The notes: generated by a model from the sequence alone, not told the origin. A DNA stretch of 64,000 nt from Aspidiotus rigidus (GCA_035079385.1 JAVHKY010000039.1:1488001-1552000); one strand, 5' to 3'. Positions 22,344-32,484 are shown, counted from the stretch's first letter. Program-made: numbers and translations.

Positions 22344-23322
22344 ATGGATCCTTTTACAATTTACATTGGTTGTATTATAATCTTACTAGGTGTAGCCACC
22401 GTCCACTTCCTCGTAGAATACTGTACACAGTATTTCAAGCACGTAGATCGGGCCGTTGAAGAAGATTTCATGGAGAGTCATAAAAAGACCGTTAAGATGC
22501 TACAGAGTAAATGTATAATGATTGTATCATTAGCAGTACTTCGTATAATCCTAATTTTCTTACAGATTATAGGATTACCAGGTTTAAATTTTATCGGTGA
22601 ATTATCTCATCATCTTTCGAATAAAATCTCGGCTAAATTCACCTGCACGACGTTTCGAACAAGTCACTGTTCTTTGTCGAGTGAAAAAACCAGTGACTTG
22701 TTCGAAAAGCTGTGCAGAATAGGAAAAAAAAGTGGTAAATTTAGCCGAGATTTTATTCGGAAGATTATAGGATGTTCTAAATCCATGCTGAAAGATGTTT
22801 GAGATTTAAATTTCATCAATTGTAATTTTACTAATCTGTGGACGTTAATTTTTATGTTTTAAAGAAAATGAGCATATAGCATTACCAATAGGATTTAAAG
22901 CAGAATACATCGACCTTATAAAAAGTCTATGTAAGAAGTACGCGTCCAAAAGAAATATATTTTTCGCGGACGAAGTATTTGAGCCGGAGGTGAAGACCAA
23001 TTATATTGGATTCAAACATGGCTTTCGTAGGCGTTTAAAGGATCCTTTTAGGGCAGAAATGGTTCGCTGTAACAAGAAGTACGCATTCATCGAAGCCGGT
23101 GATGGAAAATATGCGTACTTATTGAAGAGAGGCAAACTGGCCGATTTTGTTCGAAAAATAGACGGAGAGATATTCAAGTTGATCCTTCGATTTCCGTACA
23201 TGGAAGAAATGTCGAATATGGAAAACTTCGACGCCATAAAAAAGGTCGTGGAAGAACGCGAACGTAAGGCGGTAAAGTTATCCGTGAATGAGCAGAAAGA
23301 GCGTCCCTCAGTTGAGGAATAA
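22344..23322 (+). CDS. Candidate two-exon gene, unknown membrane protein
   Basis: Exon 1 starts at ATG 22344 and is open to 22802. Residues 4-26 (FTIYIGCIIILLGVATVHFL) and about 54-78 (IMIVSLAVLRIILIFLQIIG) are hydrophobic enough to be membrane segments. A GT at 22797 and an AG at 22871-22872 would remove a 76-bp intron in phase 0; a TACTAAT branch-point-like sequence lies at 22828-22834. Exon 2 (22873-23322) adds about 149 basic, charged residues (HIALPIGFKAEYIDLIKSL... KNYIGFKHGFRR-like segment, ending RPSVEE). I recognise no family. The splice choice is inference; an alternative AG at 22863-22864 breaks the frame. Confidence 0.4.
22618..22759. repeat. Long hairpin inside candidate exon 1
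   Basis: Outer arms 22618-22639 and 22738-22759 are perfect 22-bp reverse complements. Inner arms 22654-22669 and 22691-22706 (CAGTGACTTGTTCGAA) are perfect over 16 bp. The 21-bp loop includes CTTTGTCGAGTG. The reading frame stays open through the whole hairpin. Confidence 0.9.
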
Positions 23323-23329
23323 TAAGAGG

Positions 23330-25235
23330 AAGAACATACGAGTACGTAGTCGTAAAGTCTTCAATATTAACAGAACTATGATTCCAAGATTATAAAATTC
23401 AAAGAGTTATATTAAAGTATTACTCAAAAATCGTGTATTTTTGGGAGGTACTCTCTCAATTTTTTAAACGATTTTTGAAAGAAAAGGAGGGACAGTCAAT
23501 TTTCTAGAAGTTTAGCAGGTCCCAGACTAAAACTAGCATGAAAAAAAATTTCAGGTTTCCTAGTGAAAATTCATCCCATCAGTTCCGATCTGATTGGATA
23601 TCTTTTTCGCCGTTTTATTTGGACCTAATCTTAGTTGAAGTTATAAGATTATGAAGTTTGATGGTTTCCATTCTTTTTGCGAACTTTCTTCGCCGGAATC
23701 ATCATTACACATGTAATAATTACCACGCGAATTCTTATACCTCGTAAGAATAATGCTTATAATCCAAGTGCAAATCTAACAGTTTTCATCTGCCTCACAC
23801 GAGTTGAACAGATCGCAACTCGATACAGCTTCCACAAATAATTTGTGACAGAAGCCCGATACCCGCAAGACAGTTGAAAACCGCGGGATTATGAATCTTC
23901 ATAAACTCCATCGAAACAATTTACTTTTTAGAGAGGCTGTACTTCATTCGAGACTCCAAAGCTGCACATATTTGATCAAAGTGACTGATATATGTGTATA
24001 TAAATATTCGTTCTTACCTACACACGTAATGTAACGTAATATGAAAAATTCTCTTTTGATTTATTATCGACGACAGATTAGGAAAGAATCGCAGATACAG
24101 CAAATAAGAGGCACGACTGAGGTACACGCGTTGGGGAAAATACGACATTTGGACGTACACTAAAAGTGACTCGAGCGCGTCTCGAAATGACTTCGATGAA
24201 TCCACGCACTCCAACCACAAACATCGAAACGGTGAAAGGGTCCGTATGTCTACAGCTCCCCCCCCCCCCCCATTGCACTTCTTACATATCATACATATTG
24301 TAAAGAGTGCATAAGAAACGATTTTCAAAATTTTTGTCCATGGTATGGAAGACTTTATTTTTATGTATGATGGGCAGTTGATTACACCTTTTTGAAAATA
24401 ATATCGTGCAGCAAATTCCTTGTTTCAAATTTAATTAATTACATTTGAATAAGATGAATTCTCTTCCTAGAGACAAAATTATGGAAGAAACAAAACGTCC
24501 TTGAGATCGATATATTTTCAAGACCCCCTGTAGCTCAAATAGCCTGAAAATCTATCCTTCCCAGCTTAGCTTGCCCCCAGCTTGAGAAATGCATACCAAA
24601 ATAATGAATTTGTTTTTTTTTGTTTTTTTTGTGCGATTCTACAGTATTGAAATACAAATATAAAAGAAAAGAAGGAGAAGTAATTGAGATTTTAAGTTTG
24701 TAGGCTACTAAGCTTTCTAAGTTTTGATGCTAATATTCGTACGCATCCCTCTTCTTGCATTCGCCGTCATCATGGAGTTATGAATAGAGGAATAGCTGAA
24801 ATGAGTTTCAGTCTAAAGATTAGTTTTTTTTAAAAATATATTAGCTTTTTTCCATCTCAGCAAAAAGGGCGTCCGTTGTCATATTTTCAAGGATCTCTAC
24901 TTTGTTCGTTACTGAATGTATTCAAAATGCAATTATTGCATCTTATAAAAGAAGAGTCGCTCTTTAATTTCTCCTGTATATAACGTTCAACTGTTATCTT
25001 GTCAAGTTTCATGAACATCGATGAGGTATTCGAATTTTAATTAAACGCGTTCCCACGTGAAGGCTGTGCTGTCTGTCTACTGTACGAACCGGAAAGAGCA
25101 ATGAGGAAAATGTTTTTCATTTCTGACAGGGGTTGTGTTCCAATTTTTTCCTCCCCATTTTGGTATCCCGCCATCCACCGTTTGCCGTTTAATAAAACTG
25201 ATGTACCCAAAAATTTTCAATTTCCTATTTGATAT
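23330..25235. other. Non-coding stretch
   Basis: No gene is supported. Contains a C-homopolymer at 24258-24271. A possible 3' UTR of the upstream candidate gene cannot be delimited. Confidence 0.45.
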
Positions 25236-25239
25236 ATGA

Positions 25240-25494
25240 ATGGTGTTGGTCTCATATTTTAGAGGATTTGATTATTATACAGTACAAAAAGAAATCATTT
25301 TCAACGAGCCATTTTTGAAAAATTCCGATTTGAAGATTTTTCCCGTGTTCAATATTCCATGGTTCACCCTTTGGGGGGTAATCCTGAGTTTGCTGAACGA
25401 TCGTAATAAACAAGAAATAACAACAGCCTTCACATCGGAGAATGTTGAAGCGTCTCTCGAGAAGGAGATGTCAAAGGAATCAGACGATGAGTAA
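25240..25494 (+). CDS. Possible terminal exon, unknown protein
   Basis: An 84-codon frame from ATG 25240 ends with an acidic SKESDDE tail. The pyrimidine-rich TCATATTTTAG at 25252-25262 looks like a splice acceptor, so the exon may begin at 25263 rather than at the ATG. The peptide includes a hydrophobic IPWFTLWGVILSLL stretch (residues 43-56) and an EKEMSKESDDE end. No family is recognised. It may belong with the 22.3-kb candidate gene or be chance. Confidence 0.25.
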   Translation: MVLVSYFRGFDYYTVQKEIIFNEPFLKNSDLKIFPVFNIPWFTLWGVILSLLNDRNKQEITTAFTSENVEASLEKEMSKESDDE

Positions 25495-25499
25495 ATCAC

Positions 25500-25935
25500 A
25501 GGGGTGGCGTATTACACTTGGGTCGATTTTAGAATAATTTATTCATAATATATAGTCTAAAGAATTCGAAAGAGGAATCTGGGTGTAAGCAGTAACCTAC
25601 TACTCAATCAGCACGATAGACCATCAGTCAGAATTTGCCAAGGTACTCTCTGAGTTTCCAACACTCACTCAACGAAAATACGCCATAATACTACACACGT
25701 CATCAAAACAAATGGTCAACCCATATCATCAAGGGCGCGTCGTTTACCACCGGAAAAGCTCAAGATAGACAGGTTCCAGGAAATGTTGAACAACGGGTGA
25801 CAATTAATTAAAACTAACATAATTAGCCGATAAGATACTTGTTGAAACAGCCATGGTCATTGAACGTCTGCGTAAGTAAAAGTTCAGTCGATTATGGTCT
25901 CGGTTCATCCAATTATCAAGGTCGTGTGTTAACAC
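25500..25935. other. Non-coding stretch
   Basis: No feature is recognised. Confidence 0.4.
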
Positions 25936-25939
25936 ACGA

Positions 25940-27655
25940 GTCGTCTATATCTCTAACTCACTTTGAGTAGTTCTCGCTTTCCATTTCTTAACCAAGAAAC
26001 GCCTGATAGCCTCCTGCTTGACCCGCAAGGCCGCTCGATCAGTCGTTGTTCTTTCTTTCGCTTTGAACACCACCGTTCTCTCCTTAGCAAGGAGTTCGAT
26101 TACAAGTGAACGCAGCCTCCGTTGAGACAGTGCGGTCGGCACTTATACACCTTAGGCCAACTTTTCGTCAGATCTTCTCCATTTCTTCTCTTGGAGTCGG
26201 ACCATACTGGGGTACCATAAAGGGAAATTGACAATGCGTTGCTCTTACTTCTCTCGGCTCTCTTAGATATGTCATCAGCCGGCTTGGGTAGATTACTACC
26301 CTGACCACCTTTCTCGATGCTATCAGGAAATGGTGCCTGAATCTGAGTTTAGAGTCAAACCAGATGCCCAGATACTTTATCACTAGAGTTAGGATTCCCC
26401 GCGCAGACAAAATTGGTGATGCGTTCGTAGTAAACACTAAAAAATGCAATAAAAATGTGCAACAAGAATATAGATATTTGATTTTGCGCAAAGTGGATCT
26501 TTCCATAAATCACGTCACATATGCAGAATATTAAAAACATAAATCATCAAAATCAACCAAAAAGCGACGAGAATTGACCATGAAAGGATGCATATGTTAT
26601 AAAACGACCAGAACACAATCAAAATGGACATTGAGCGGCCAAAATTGGACTAAAAATGAATGAAAATCACGAAACTCAAAAGAAAACATCCTGTAAATGA
26701 TCTAAATTGACCAAAACTTGGCAGGATGACGACACATAATCAGAAAATTAACAAAACCAACAAAACAACAACAAAGAAACGGCCAAATTGACCAAGATCA
26801 ACTAAGAACGTTCAAAATTTACCAAAAAAAGACAAAGAATAACCGAAGACGGCCAAAATATAACAAAAATTGACCAAAAAGTTAAAATGGGACCATAATC
26901 AAACCACAACAAGAAACAACGACTAAAATCTACTGAAAATATTCAAAATGAACCACAAACGGCTGAAATCGACCATAAAAAGACCAAATATGACCACAAA
27001 ATTTATCACGAACGAAAAAAAACAAAAAAAAACAGAGATGGACCTAATTTGACCAAAGAGCGACCAGACACGGCTGAAAATGTTGAAAATCGACCACGTA
27101 TACGATCAAGAAATCCTTCAGAAGTATCACATCTGCCCATAAACGCAAAACGCTCAAAGACGTACACGTAAGGTCAAACGAGCAAAACAAACACCATCAA
27201 ATTTCGTAGGGACCTCCCACATACATGGATCGTTCAGATTTTTGATTAGAAAATAAACATACAGTATCATGGAAATCCTAACTCTATTCATCATTTTCTT
27301 GATCGCGATTTCCACACCTTGCAAAGGTTGATCGACTGAACTTTTGACGGGTCGTGAATATGGCCTTTGTCTTTCTTATTAGGAGTTCTAGTCTGACCGA
27401 TTCGTTCGAACACGTCATTGCCTCAAAAGCCACGGCCGCTACAATAATTGTTTTAGCAGTGCATACCATCAGCATGTCATTCAGGTACCTTGAAAATCCC
27501 GGTAATTGCGACGCACCACAAGAATGGCCTATGAATCGACTTCTGCAGTACACCACAAGTAACTGGGAGCTTTACTGTACGAGCAGACGTCTCTGCTTGT
27601 ATTTATCGACTCTTGAGATAGCTACTGATCACTAGATTCGAGATCTCATCCGGAC
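25940..27655 (-). pseudogene. R1-like LINE RT remnant, split by a MITE-like insert
   Basis: Reading from the high-coordinate end: KAPGPDEISN (27.65 kb, RT block 1 of non-LTR retrotransposons), then after deletions a weak YLNDMLMV (the YADD region) with AFEAMTCSNESVRLELL and KTKAIFTTRQKF (27556-27284). After the insert the frame gives VIKYLGIWFDSKLRFRHHF, the LREPREVRATHCQFP segment and PLYGTPVWSD-like sequence (26386-26168). It ends with LLAKERTVVFKAKERT and RFLVKKW (26142-25945). The block order is that of R1/Jockey-type RT followed by the thumb. Many frameshifts and deletions make this old. Confidence 0.65.
26386..27284. mobile_element. TA-flanked MITE-like insert (899 bp)
   Basis: It interrupts the LINE between the KTKAIF and IKYLG blocks. 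Ends are perfect 11-bp inverted repeats, GAGTTAGGATT at 26386 and its complement ending at 27284, each flanked by TA, the target of Tc1/mariner-type transposases. The interior (26540-27090) is a degenerate series of GACCAAAA / TTGACCA-like words with no coding capacity. Confidence 0.6.
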
Positions 27656-27664
27656 CCGGAGCCT

Positions 27665-28202
27665 TCCAATATTCACCCCTATTGACTGTTGCGAGCTATA
27701 TATGAGAGGAAGGGGACTTTGAAGAATTTCGAGTCTCGAGCTATATATGATAGAAGGGGAACTTAGAAGAATTTCGAGTCTTTAGCTATATATGATAGGA
27801 GGGGAACTTGGAAGAATCGTGACTTTCGAGCTATATATGATAGAAGGGGGACTTAAAAGAATTTCGAGACTTGGGCTATGTATGATAGAAGGGGGACTTA
27901 GAAGAATTTCAAGTCTTGAGATATATATGATAGGAGGGGGACTTGGAAGAATCTTGACTTTCGAGCTATATATGATAGGAGGGGGACTTGGAAGAATTGT
28001 GACTTCCGAGCTATATATGATAGAAGGGGGACTTAGAAGAATTTCGACTCTCGAGCTATATATGATAGGAGGGAATGTAGAATGATAATTTCGATTTGAA
28101 TTATATGACAAGATTATCAACTCAGTTCCACACCACCTGAGAGGTCGAGTTAAGGAATTGCGGGTTCCCCGCTGCCATTGCAACGGCTGCAATGGCTTCT
28201 AA
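27665..28202 (+). mobile_element. 45-bp minisatellite element with Helitron-like 3' end
   Basis: 27690-28075 holds about eight copies of a 45-bp unit (TCGAGCTATATATGATAGGA ... GGGGGACTT-GAAGAATTTC). The unit is 15 codons long, so repeat-driven frames stay open on both strands (27782-28192, 27792-28085) and mimic proteins. After a unique 100-bp block come GCGGGTTCCCCGC and a hairpin with a perfect 9-bp stem (28174-28182 with 28188-28196), then TTCTAA before a T-run, as in Helitron 3' ends. The 5' boundary is uncertain. The same unique block recurs at 37030-37146. Confidence 0.5.
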
Positions 28203-28424
28203 TTTTTTTTTTGTATCGCAAAACGTGTATGGAGATGAACGACAGCGAAATTGTTGTCAAAGCCGCCAAAAATTTTTAATTTCCTTACCTAAAATTACAC
28301 AGCTCACAGGCCTCAGAAAGTTTTATTACAAAATGATGCTCATTTTCTTAAATATTTAACAGGAAGAGGGAAGTCAAACACAAGTACAATCCTATTTTCC
28401 TTCCCAAAGTTTCAAGACCAATTT

Positions 28425-28433
28425 TTAAAAATA
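28425..28433 (+). repeat. 9-bp target duplication of the MULE, left
   Basis: TTAAAAATA, repeated at 32485-32493. Nine bp is the typical MULE target duplication. Confidence 0.75.
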
Positions 28434-28602
28434 GGGATATATATAACGGCACGCGAAATAAAAATATTTTCTCGCGAAGGACATATATGAACGCGAAAAT
28501 AACTGAAAAGTACCACACTTATATATTTCATTCACGCGATGACTGTGACCGGTATATTTGGCAGGTTGGAACGCGAAATGAAATATATGACCGCGATGAA
28601 CA

Positions 28603-28613
28603 TACAATTATGT
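28603..28613 (+). repeat. 11-bp target duplication of PLE-A dimer, left
   Basis: TACAATTATGT, repeated at 31327-31337. It joins the two halves of the MULE when the insert is removed. Confidence 0.8.
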
Positions 28614-28757
28614 TAAACAATAAAGAGGAATACTCCGACGTGGAGTAAAAAATGCAAACCGCAGAAAAAATGAAAATACGACGAGCGCTTTCGGTTAAAC
28701 AACCATCTTCGAGCCTGAAATGAAAGCAACTGACGAACAAAAGAGAAGAACGAGGTA

Positions 28758-29786
28758 TTAAGATCGTCCAAACGAGAAATCACGGTGTGAGTCATAAACA
28801 AGTTCGATCAGGCCATCTTCCGGAATATACGAATTAAGAACAGTGATACCGTCAGTGTTGAGATGACGAATTATCTCTATATTCTCGAGGGCGATACGCT
28901 TACGGTAGGAATTCTCCTTATGGAGGAGCTTTTCGGATCCCTCACGGAAGCTGTGGCCACTGTTTATTAAGTGATCGGCGAAAGCTGACTCCCCCAAGTG
29001 TCCCTTCTTCCAAGACTTCAGGTGCTCAGCTACTCGAACTTTCATTTGGCGGCTGGTCTCACCAATATAAAAGCCTCCACAATCCTCACACTCCAACTTA
29101 TACACACCACTCCTCTCATCAACAGGTATGGGGTCCTTCAGTCTCACAAACAACCTCTTGACTGTGGTAGGGTTGTAAAACGCGGGTCTGAAGCCAAACG
29201 GGCGAAGGGCCCGACCCAATTGCTGGGAGAACTTCCCCAAGAAAGGGAGACTGATCCAACGCAAACGGCGATCACGGATCGTGTCTCGGGGGAGGGAGGT
29301 GGTGGAATCCAGGAGGCTCCTCGTAACTTTCCTCCGAACCATCACGTCAACATCAACATTGACCCCATTCACTCTGGCCAGGTGTTTTATTGTGATTAAC
29401 TCTTTCTTGAAGGCAGACTGACTCAAAGGAATACGAGTCAGTCTGTGAACTAGGCTATGAAAAGCAGCCATCTTGTGAGCAACAGGACCGAACGAACCAC
29501 CGTGGACTAAAACATCGGTCGTAGTATCTTTCCTGTAAATTCCAAACTTATGGATACCGTCTATTATAGAGATCGATAAATCCAAAAAGTTAATGGAAAA
29601 TACCCCTATTTCCAACGTAAATTTGATGGAAGGGTACCAGGAATTGAGATACCTCAGAAACTCACCAAGGAGATCTGGGTGACCAGTCCAGGTACATAGA
29701 ACGTCATCAACGTACCTGTGCCAATAATGAATATGATTAAGTAACACCTGGTTCGAGGAAAAGAGGTCAAGTTCAAACTTAGACAT
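28758..29786 (-). CDS. PLE-A RT (C-terminal) plus GIY-YIG, left arm
   Basis: An uninterrupted 342-codon frame reading away from the palindrome centre. It begins at MSKFELDL, carries YVDDVLCTW (RT motif C), INFLDLSI, the thumb and linker, then GVYKLECEDCGGFYIGETS and the rest of GIY-YIG, ending DFSFGRS. RT motifs A and B lie upstream of the start, where the homopolymer at 29859-29872 shifts the frame, and the finger domain is absent. It therefore cannot encode a complete RT, but the nuclease domain is intact. Confidence 0.85.
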   Translation of the reverse strand: MSKFELDLFSSNQVLLNHIHYWHRYVDDVLCTWTGHPDLLGEFLRYLNSWYPSIKFTLEIGVFSINFLDLSISIIDGIHKFGIYRKDTTTDVLVHGGSFGPVAHKMAAFHSLVHRLTRIPLSQSAFKKELITIKHLARVNGVNVDVDVMVRRKVTRSLLDSTTSLPRDTIRDRRLRWISLPFLGKFSQQLGRALRPFGFRPAFYNPTTVKRLFVRLKDPIPVDERSGVYKLECEDCGGFYIGETSRQMKVRVAEHLKSWKKGHLGESAFADHLINSGHSFREGSEKLLHKENSYRKRIALENIEIIRHLNTDGITVLNSYIPEDGLIELVYDSHRDFSFGRS

Positions 29787-29938
29787 GAAGATTTCGGATA
29801 TGAGAGAGCCTAGTGGTGATCCAATGGGGATCCCTACTTCGTCAGGGAACTCGAAAATTTTTTTTTTTTTTCTTCAAATTTACAATAGTTAGGGGACCAG
29901 CAAGTATTAAGAAGATCGAAGAATTCGTGAAGCTCATT

Positions 29939-29962
29939 CTCGTCAAAGCCAACATTCCTCAT
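29939..29962. other. 24-bp asymmetric centre of the palindrome
   Basis: The stretch CTCGTCAAAGCCAACATTCC plus four bases is normal PLE-A coding sequence (LVKANIPHN) belonging only to the plus arm; the minus arm was truncated 24 bp further in. This is the only spacer between the two arms. Confidence 0.85.
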
Positions 29963-30114
29963 AATGAGCTTCACGAATTCTTCGATCTTCTTAATACTTG
30001 CTGGTCCCCTAACTATTGTAAATTTGAAGAAAAAAAAAAAAAATTTTCGAGTTCCCTGACGAAGTAGGGATCCCCATTGGATCACCACTAGGCTCTCTCA
30101 TATCCGAAATCTTC

Positions 30115-31143
30115 ATGTCTAAGTTTGAACTTGACCTCTTTTCCTCGAACCAGGTGTTACTTAATCATATTCATTATTGGCACAGGTACGTTGATGACGT
30201 TCTATGTACCTGGACTGGTCACCCAGATCTCCTTCGTGAGTTTCTGAGGTATCTCAATTCCTGGTACCCTTCCATCAAATTTACGTTGGAAATAGGGGTA
30301 TTTTCCATTAACTTTTTGGATTTATCGATCTCTATAATAGACGGTATCCATAAGTTTGGAATTTACAGGAAAGATACTACGACCGATGTTTTAGTCCACG
30401 GTGGTTCGTTCGGTCCTGTTGCTCACAAGATGGCTGCTTTTCATAGCCTAGTTCACAGACTGACTCGTATTCCTTTGAGTCAGTCTGCCTTCAAGAAAGA
30501 GTTAATCACAATAAAACACCTGGCCAGAGTGAATGGGGTCAATGTTGATGTTGACGTGATGGTTCGGAGGAAAGTTACGAGGGGCCTCCTGGATTCCACC
30601 ACCTCCCTCCCCCGAGACACGATCCGTGATCGCCGTTTGCGTTGGATCAGTCTCCCTTTCTTGGGGAAGTTCTCCCAGCAATTGGGTCGGGCCCTTCGCC
30701 CGTTTGGCTTCAGACCCGCGTTTTACAACCCTACCACAGTCAAGAGGTTGTTTGTGAGACTGAAGGACCCCATACCTGTTGATGAGAGGAGTGGTGTGTA
30801 TAAGTTGGAGTGTGAAGATTGTGGAGGCTTTTATATTGGTGAGACCAGTCGCCAAATGAAAGTTCGAGTAGCTGAGCACCTGAAGTCTTGGAAGAAGGGA
30901 CACTTGGGGGAGTCAGCTTTCGCCGATCACTTAATAAACAGTGGCCACAGCTTCCGTGAGGGATCCGAAAAGCTCCTCCATAAGGAGAATTCCTACCGTA
31001 AGCGTATCGCCCTCGAGAATATAGAGATAATTCGTCATCTCAACACTGACGGTATCACTGTTCTTAATTCGTATGTTCCGGAAGATGGCCTGATCGAACT
31101 TGTTTATGACTCACACCGTGATTTCTCGTTTGGACGATCTTAA
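30115..31143 (+). CDS. PLE-A RT (C-terminal) plus GIY-YIG, right arm
   Basis: Mirror of the left arm: 342 open codons from MSKFELDL to DFSFGRS, with the YVDD motif at about 30187-30198 and a complete GIY-YIG domain near 30790-31050. It differs from the left arm at only a few residues. The A-run at about 30028-30042 breaks the frame between RT motifs B and C in the same way. The RT N-terminal half is missing. Confidence 0.85.
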   Translation: MSKFELDLFSSNQVLLNHIHYWHRYVDDVLCTWTGHPDLLREFLRYLNSWYPSIKFTLEIGVFSINFLDLSISIIDGIHKFGIYRKDTTTDVLVHGGSFGPVAHKMAAFHSLVHRLTRIPLSQSAFKKELITIKHLARVNGVNVDVDVMVRRKVTRGLLDSTTSLPRDTIRDRRLRWISLPFLGKFSQQLGRALRPFGFRPAFYNPTTVKRLFVRLKDPIPVDERSGVYKLECEDCGGFYIGETSRQMKVRVAEHLKSWKKGHLGESAFADHLINSGHSFREGSEKLLHKENSYRKRIALENIEIIRHLNTDGITVLNSYVPEDGLIELVYDSHRDFSFGRS

Positions 31144-31326
31144 TACCTCGTTCTTCTCTTTTGTTCGTCAGTTGCTTTCATTTCAGGCTCGAAGATGGTT
31201 GTTTAACCGAAAGCGCTCGTCGTATTTTCATTTTTTCTGCGGTTTGCATTTTTTACTCCACGTCGGAGTATTCCTCTTTATTGTTTAGTATGGATAGCCG
31301 TAACTTAAAGGAACGGATTCGTGTAA

Positions 31327-31337
31327 TACAATTATGT
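31327..31337 (+). repeat. 11-bp target duplication of PLE-A dimer, right
   Basis: Second copy of TACAATTATGT. Confidence 0.8.
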
Positions 31338-32142
31338 GTTTTGAAGCCCTTGGGCAAAAGTACTGTTGATGACTTCAAGGAAGACGTACGTGTGCTTCAG
31401 ACATCTGCAAGTGAAGAAATGTTTGAAAAAGCCACTAAACTTTTTTTCAAGAAGTGGAGGAAAAAAAACCGACGCACGTGTACTCGGACTTCTTGACTAC
31501 TTTGAAGAACAATGGATAAAAAAGTTACCCTATTGGTTTGAGGGAGCGGCAATCGATTGTCCATCAACTAATAATGGTCTGGAAGCGACCAATGGCGTTA
31601 TTAAAAGAGAACACACAATTAGAACTCGACTTCCACTGGCACAATTTCTGCATAATATCACGGGCTTAGTTGAATCGTGGTCAATACGACGTAACCCTTC
31701 TGCAAGAGAGTGCATTCCTTTCTCAACAACGCCTGCAATACCTCTACAAGTGTGGACGGAGGCTTTTCAATGAGCTGTGCACAATTATGAAGTTCTTGAG
31801 AGGAAAGAGGAGAAGACATCATTGTTTTTTGTTTGTTCTACTCAGCAGAAAACATCTGTGTCTGCAAACCTCGTTCGAAAGTTTGAACAGGAAGAAGGAA
31901 AATGGAAAACGTTTGAGAAATTTAAACAGTGGCGGTCACGCATTTGGCGAATAGAAGTGGGTGTAGAAGGTGCGACTTGTTCATGCCCGATTTTCTTGAA
32001 GAAGAGAGTTTGTAAGCACTCTTTAGGTATTCAAATTAGACTGAAGAGAGTGACTGTACCTGCGGCTGCAAAACAAATTCCTATCGGGCAGAAGCGGAAA
32101 AGAGGCCGACCGCGACTAGCTACAAAAGCGCTACATCTTTGA
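31338..32142 (+). pseudogene. MULE transposase C-terminal remnant with SWIM zinc finger
   Basis: Frames run from STVDDFKEDVRVLQTS through FEKATKLFFKKW, shift near 31460, continue with LLDYFEEQWIKKLPYW, STNNGLEATNGVIKREHTI and RLPLAQFLHNI (the conserved post-catalytic block of MULE transposases), stop near 31771, and resume with FEKFKQWRSRIWRI and the SWIM pattern CSCPIFLKKRVCKH (C-x-C...C-x-H) followed by a basic KRKRGRPR end. The DDE catalytic core is not present. One frameshift and one stop make it a pseudogene. Confidence 0.7.
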
Positions 32143-32484
32143 AAAATTGCGTGGAACCTTATTGTTTGTTTATGTGTAATGTTGATAATGGAATTTATAA
32201 TTATACGTCATTTTAACTTCCAACGAAATATTATTTTTAGTTTTTCATGAATTATTTTCGCGTTCAAAAAAAGTCAGCTTGGCGTGCTCAAGAATATTTA
32301 ACTTGCATTGTTTTAATTCGTGTCATATTGTACTTATATCGCGTTGAACCATTTTTTTTTTGTATATTCGGTTTATTTTCTCGCTCTCAATATATTTTCG
32401 TGTTTGTTTAAATAAAAATACTTGGATTTCCATTTCTTTTTCGCGTGAATTCATTTACTTTTCGCGTGTCAAAAAATCGAACCC

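Larger units (their letters stand above)
28614..31326. mobile_element. PLE-A copy 3: 2.7-kb near-perfect palindromic dimer
   Basis: Two 5'-truncated PLE-A copies are joined head-to-head at 29938/29939. The minus arm is 28614-29938 and the plus arm 29939-31326. The plus arm has an extra 24 bp at the junction and an extra 38 bp at its outer end (ATGGATAGCC...GGATTCGTGTAA). The arms match almost completely, including an unusual A/T homopolymer (about 29859-29872 and 30028-30042) absent from other copies. A few substitutions differ, for example L-G-E-F versus L-R-E-F and SYIPE versus SYVPE. An 11-bp duplication flanks the pair, so the pair is one insertion. Confidence 0.9.
28434..32484 (+). mobile_element. 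MULE (Mutator-like) element, host of a PLE-A palindrome
   Basis: Left end GGGATATATATAACGGCACG and right end (complement) GGGTTCGATTTTTTGACACG share the GGG terminus and an internal CACGCGAAA block, and are flanked by 9-bp repeats. Between them, outside the nested PLE-A, lie about 1.3 kb with a transposase C-terminal remnant ending in a SWIM-type zinc finger. The family identity rests on the 9-bp duplication, the inverted ends and the protein together. Much of the transposase is missing, so it is defective. Confidence 0.7.

Noticed and set aside
27782..28192. Open frames on both strands with a 15-residue repeat (LELYMIGGGLRRISS-like)
   Set aside because: They follow from the 45-bp minisatellite, whose length is a multiple of three; they occur on both strands and at several loci with the same unit.
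28998..29399. 133-codon frame antisense to the PLE-A nuclease (also at 16773, 30502 and 57548)
   Set aside because: Present antisense in every PLE-A copy; a shadow of the conserved coding strand.
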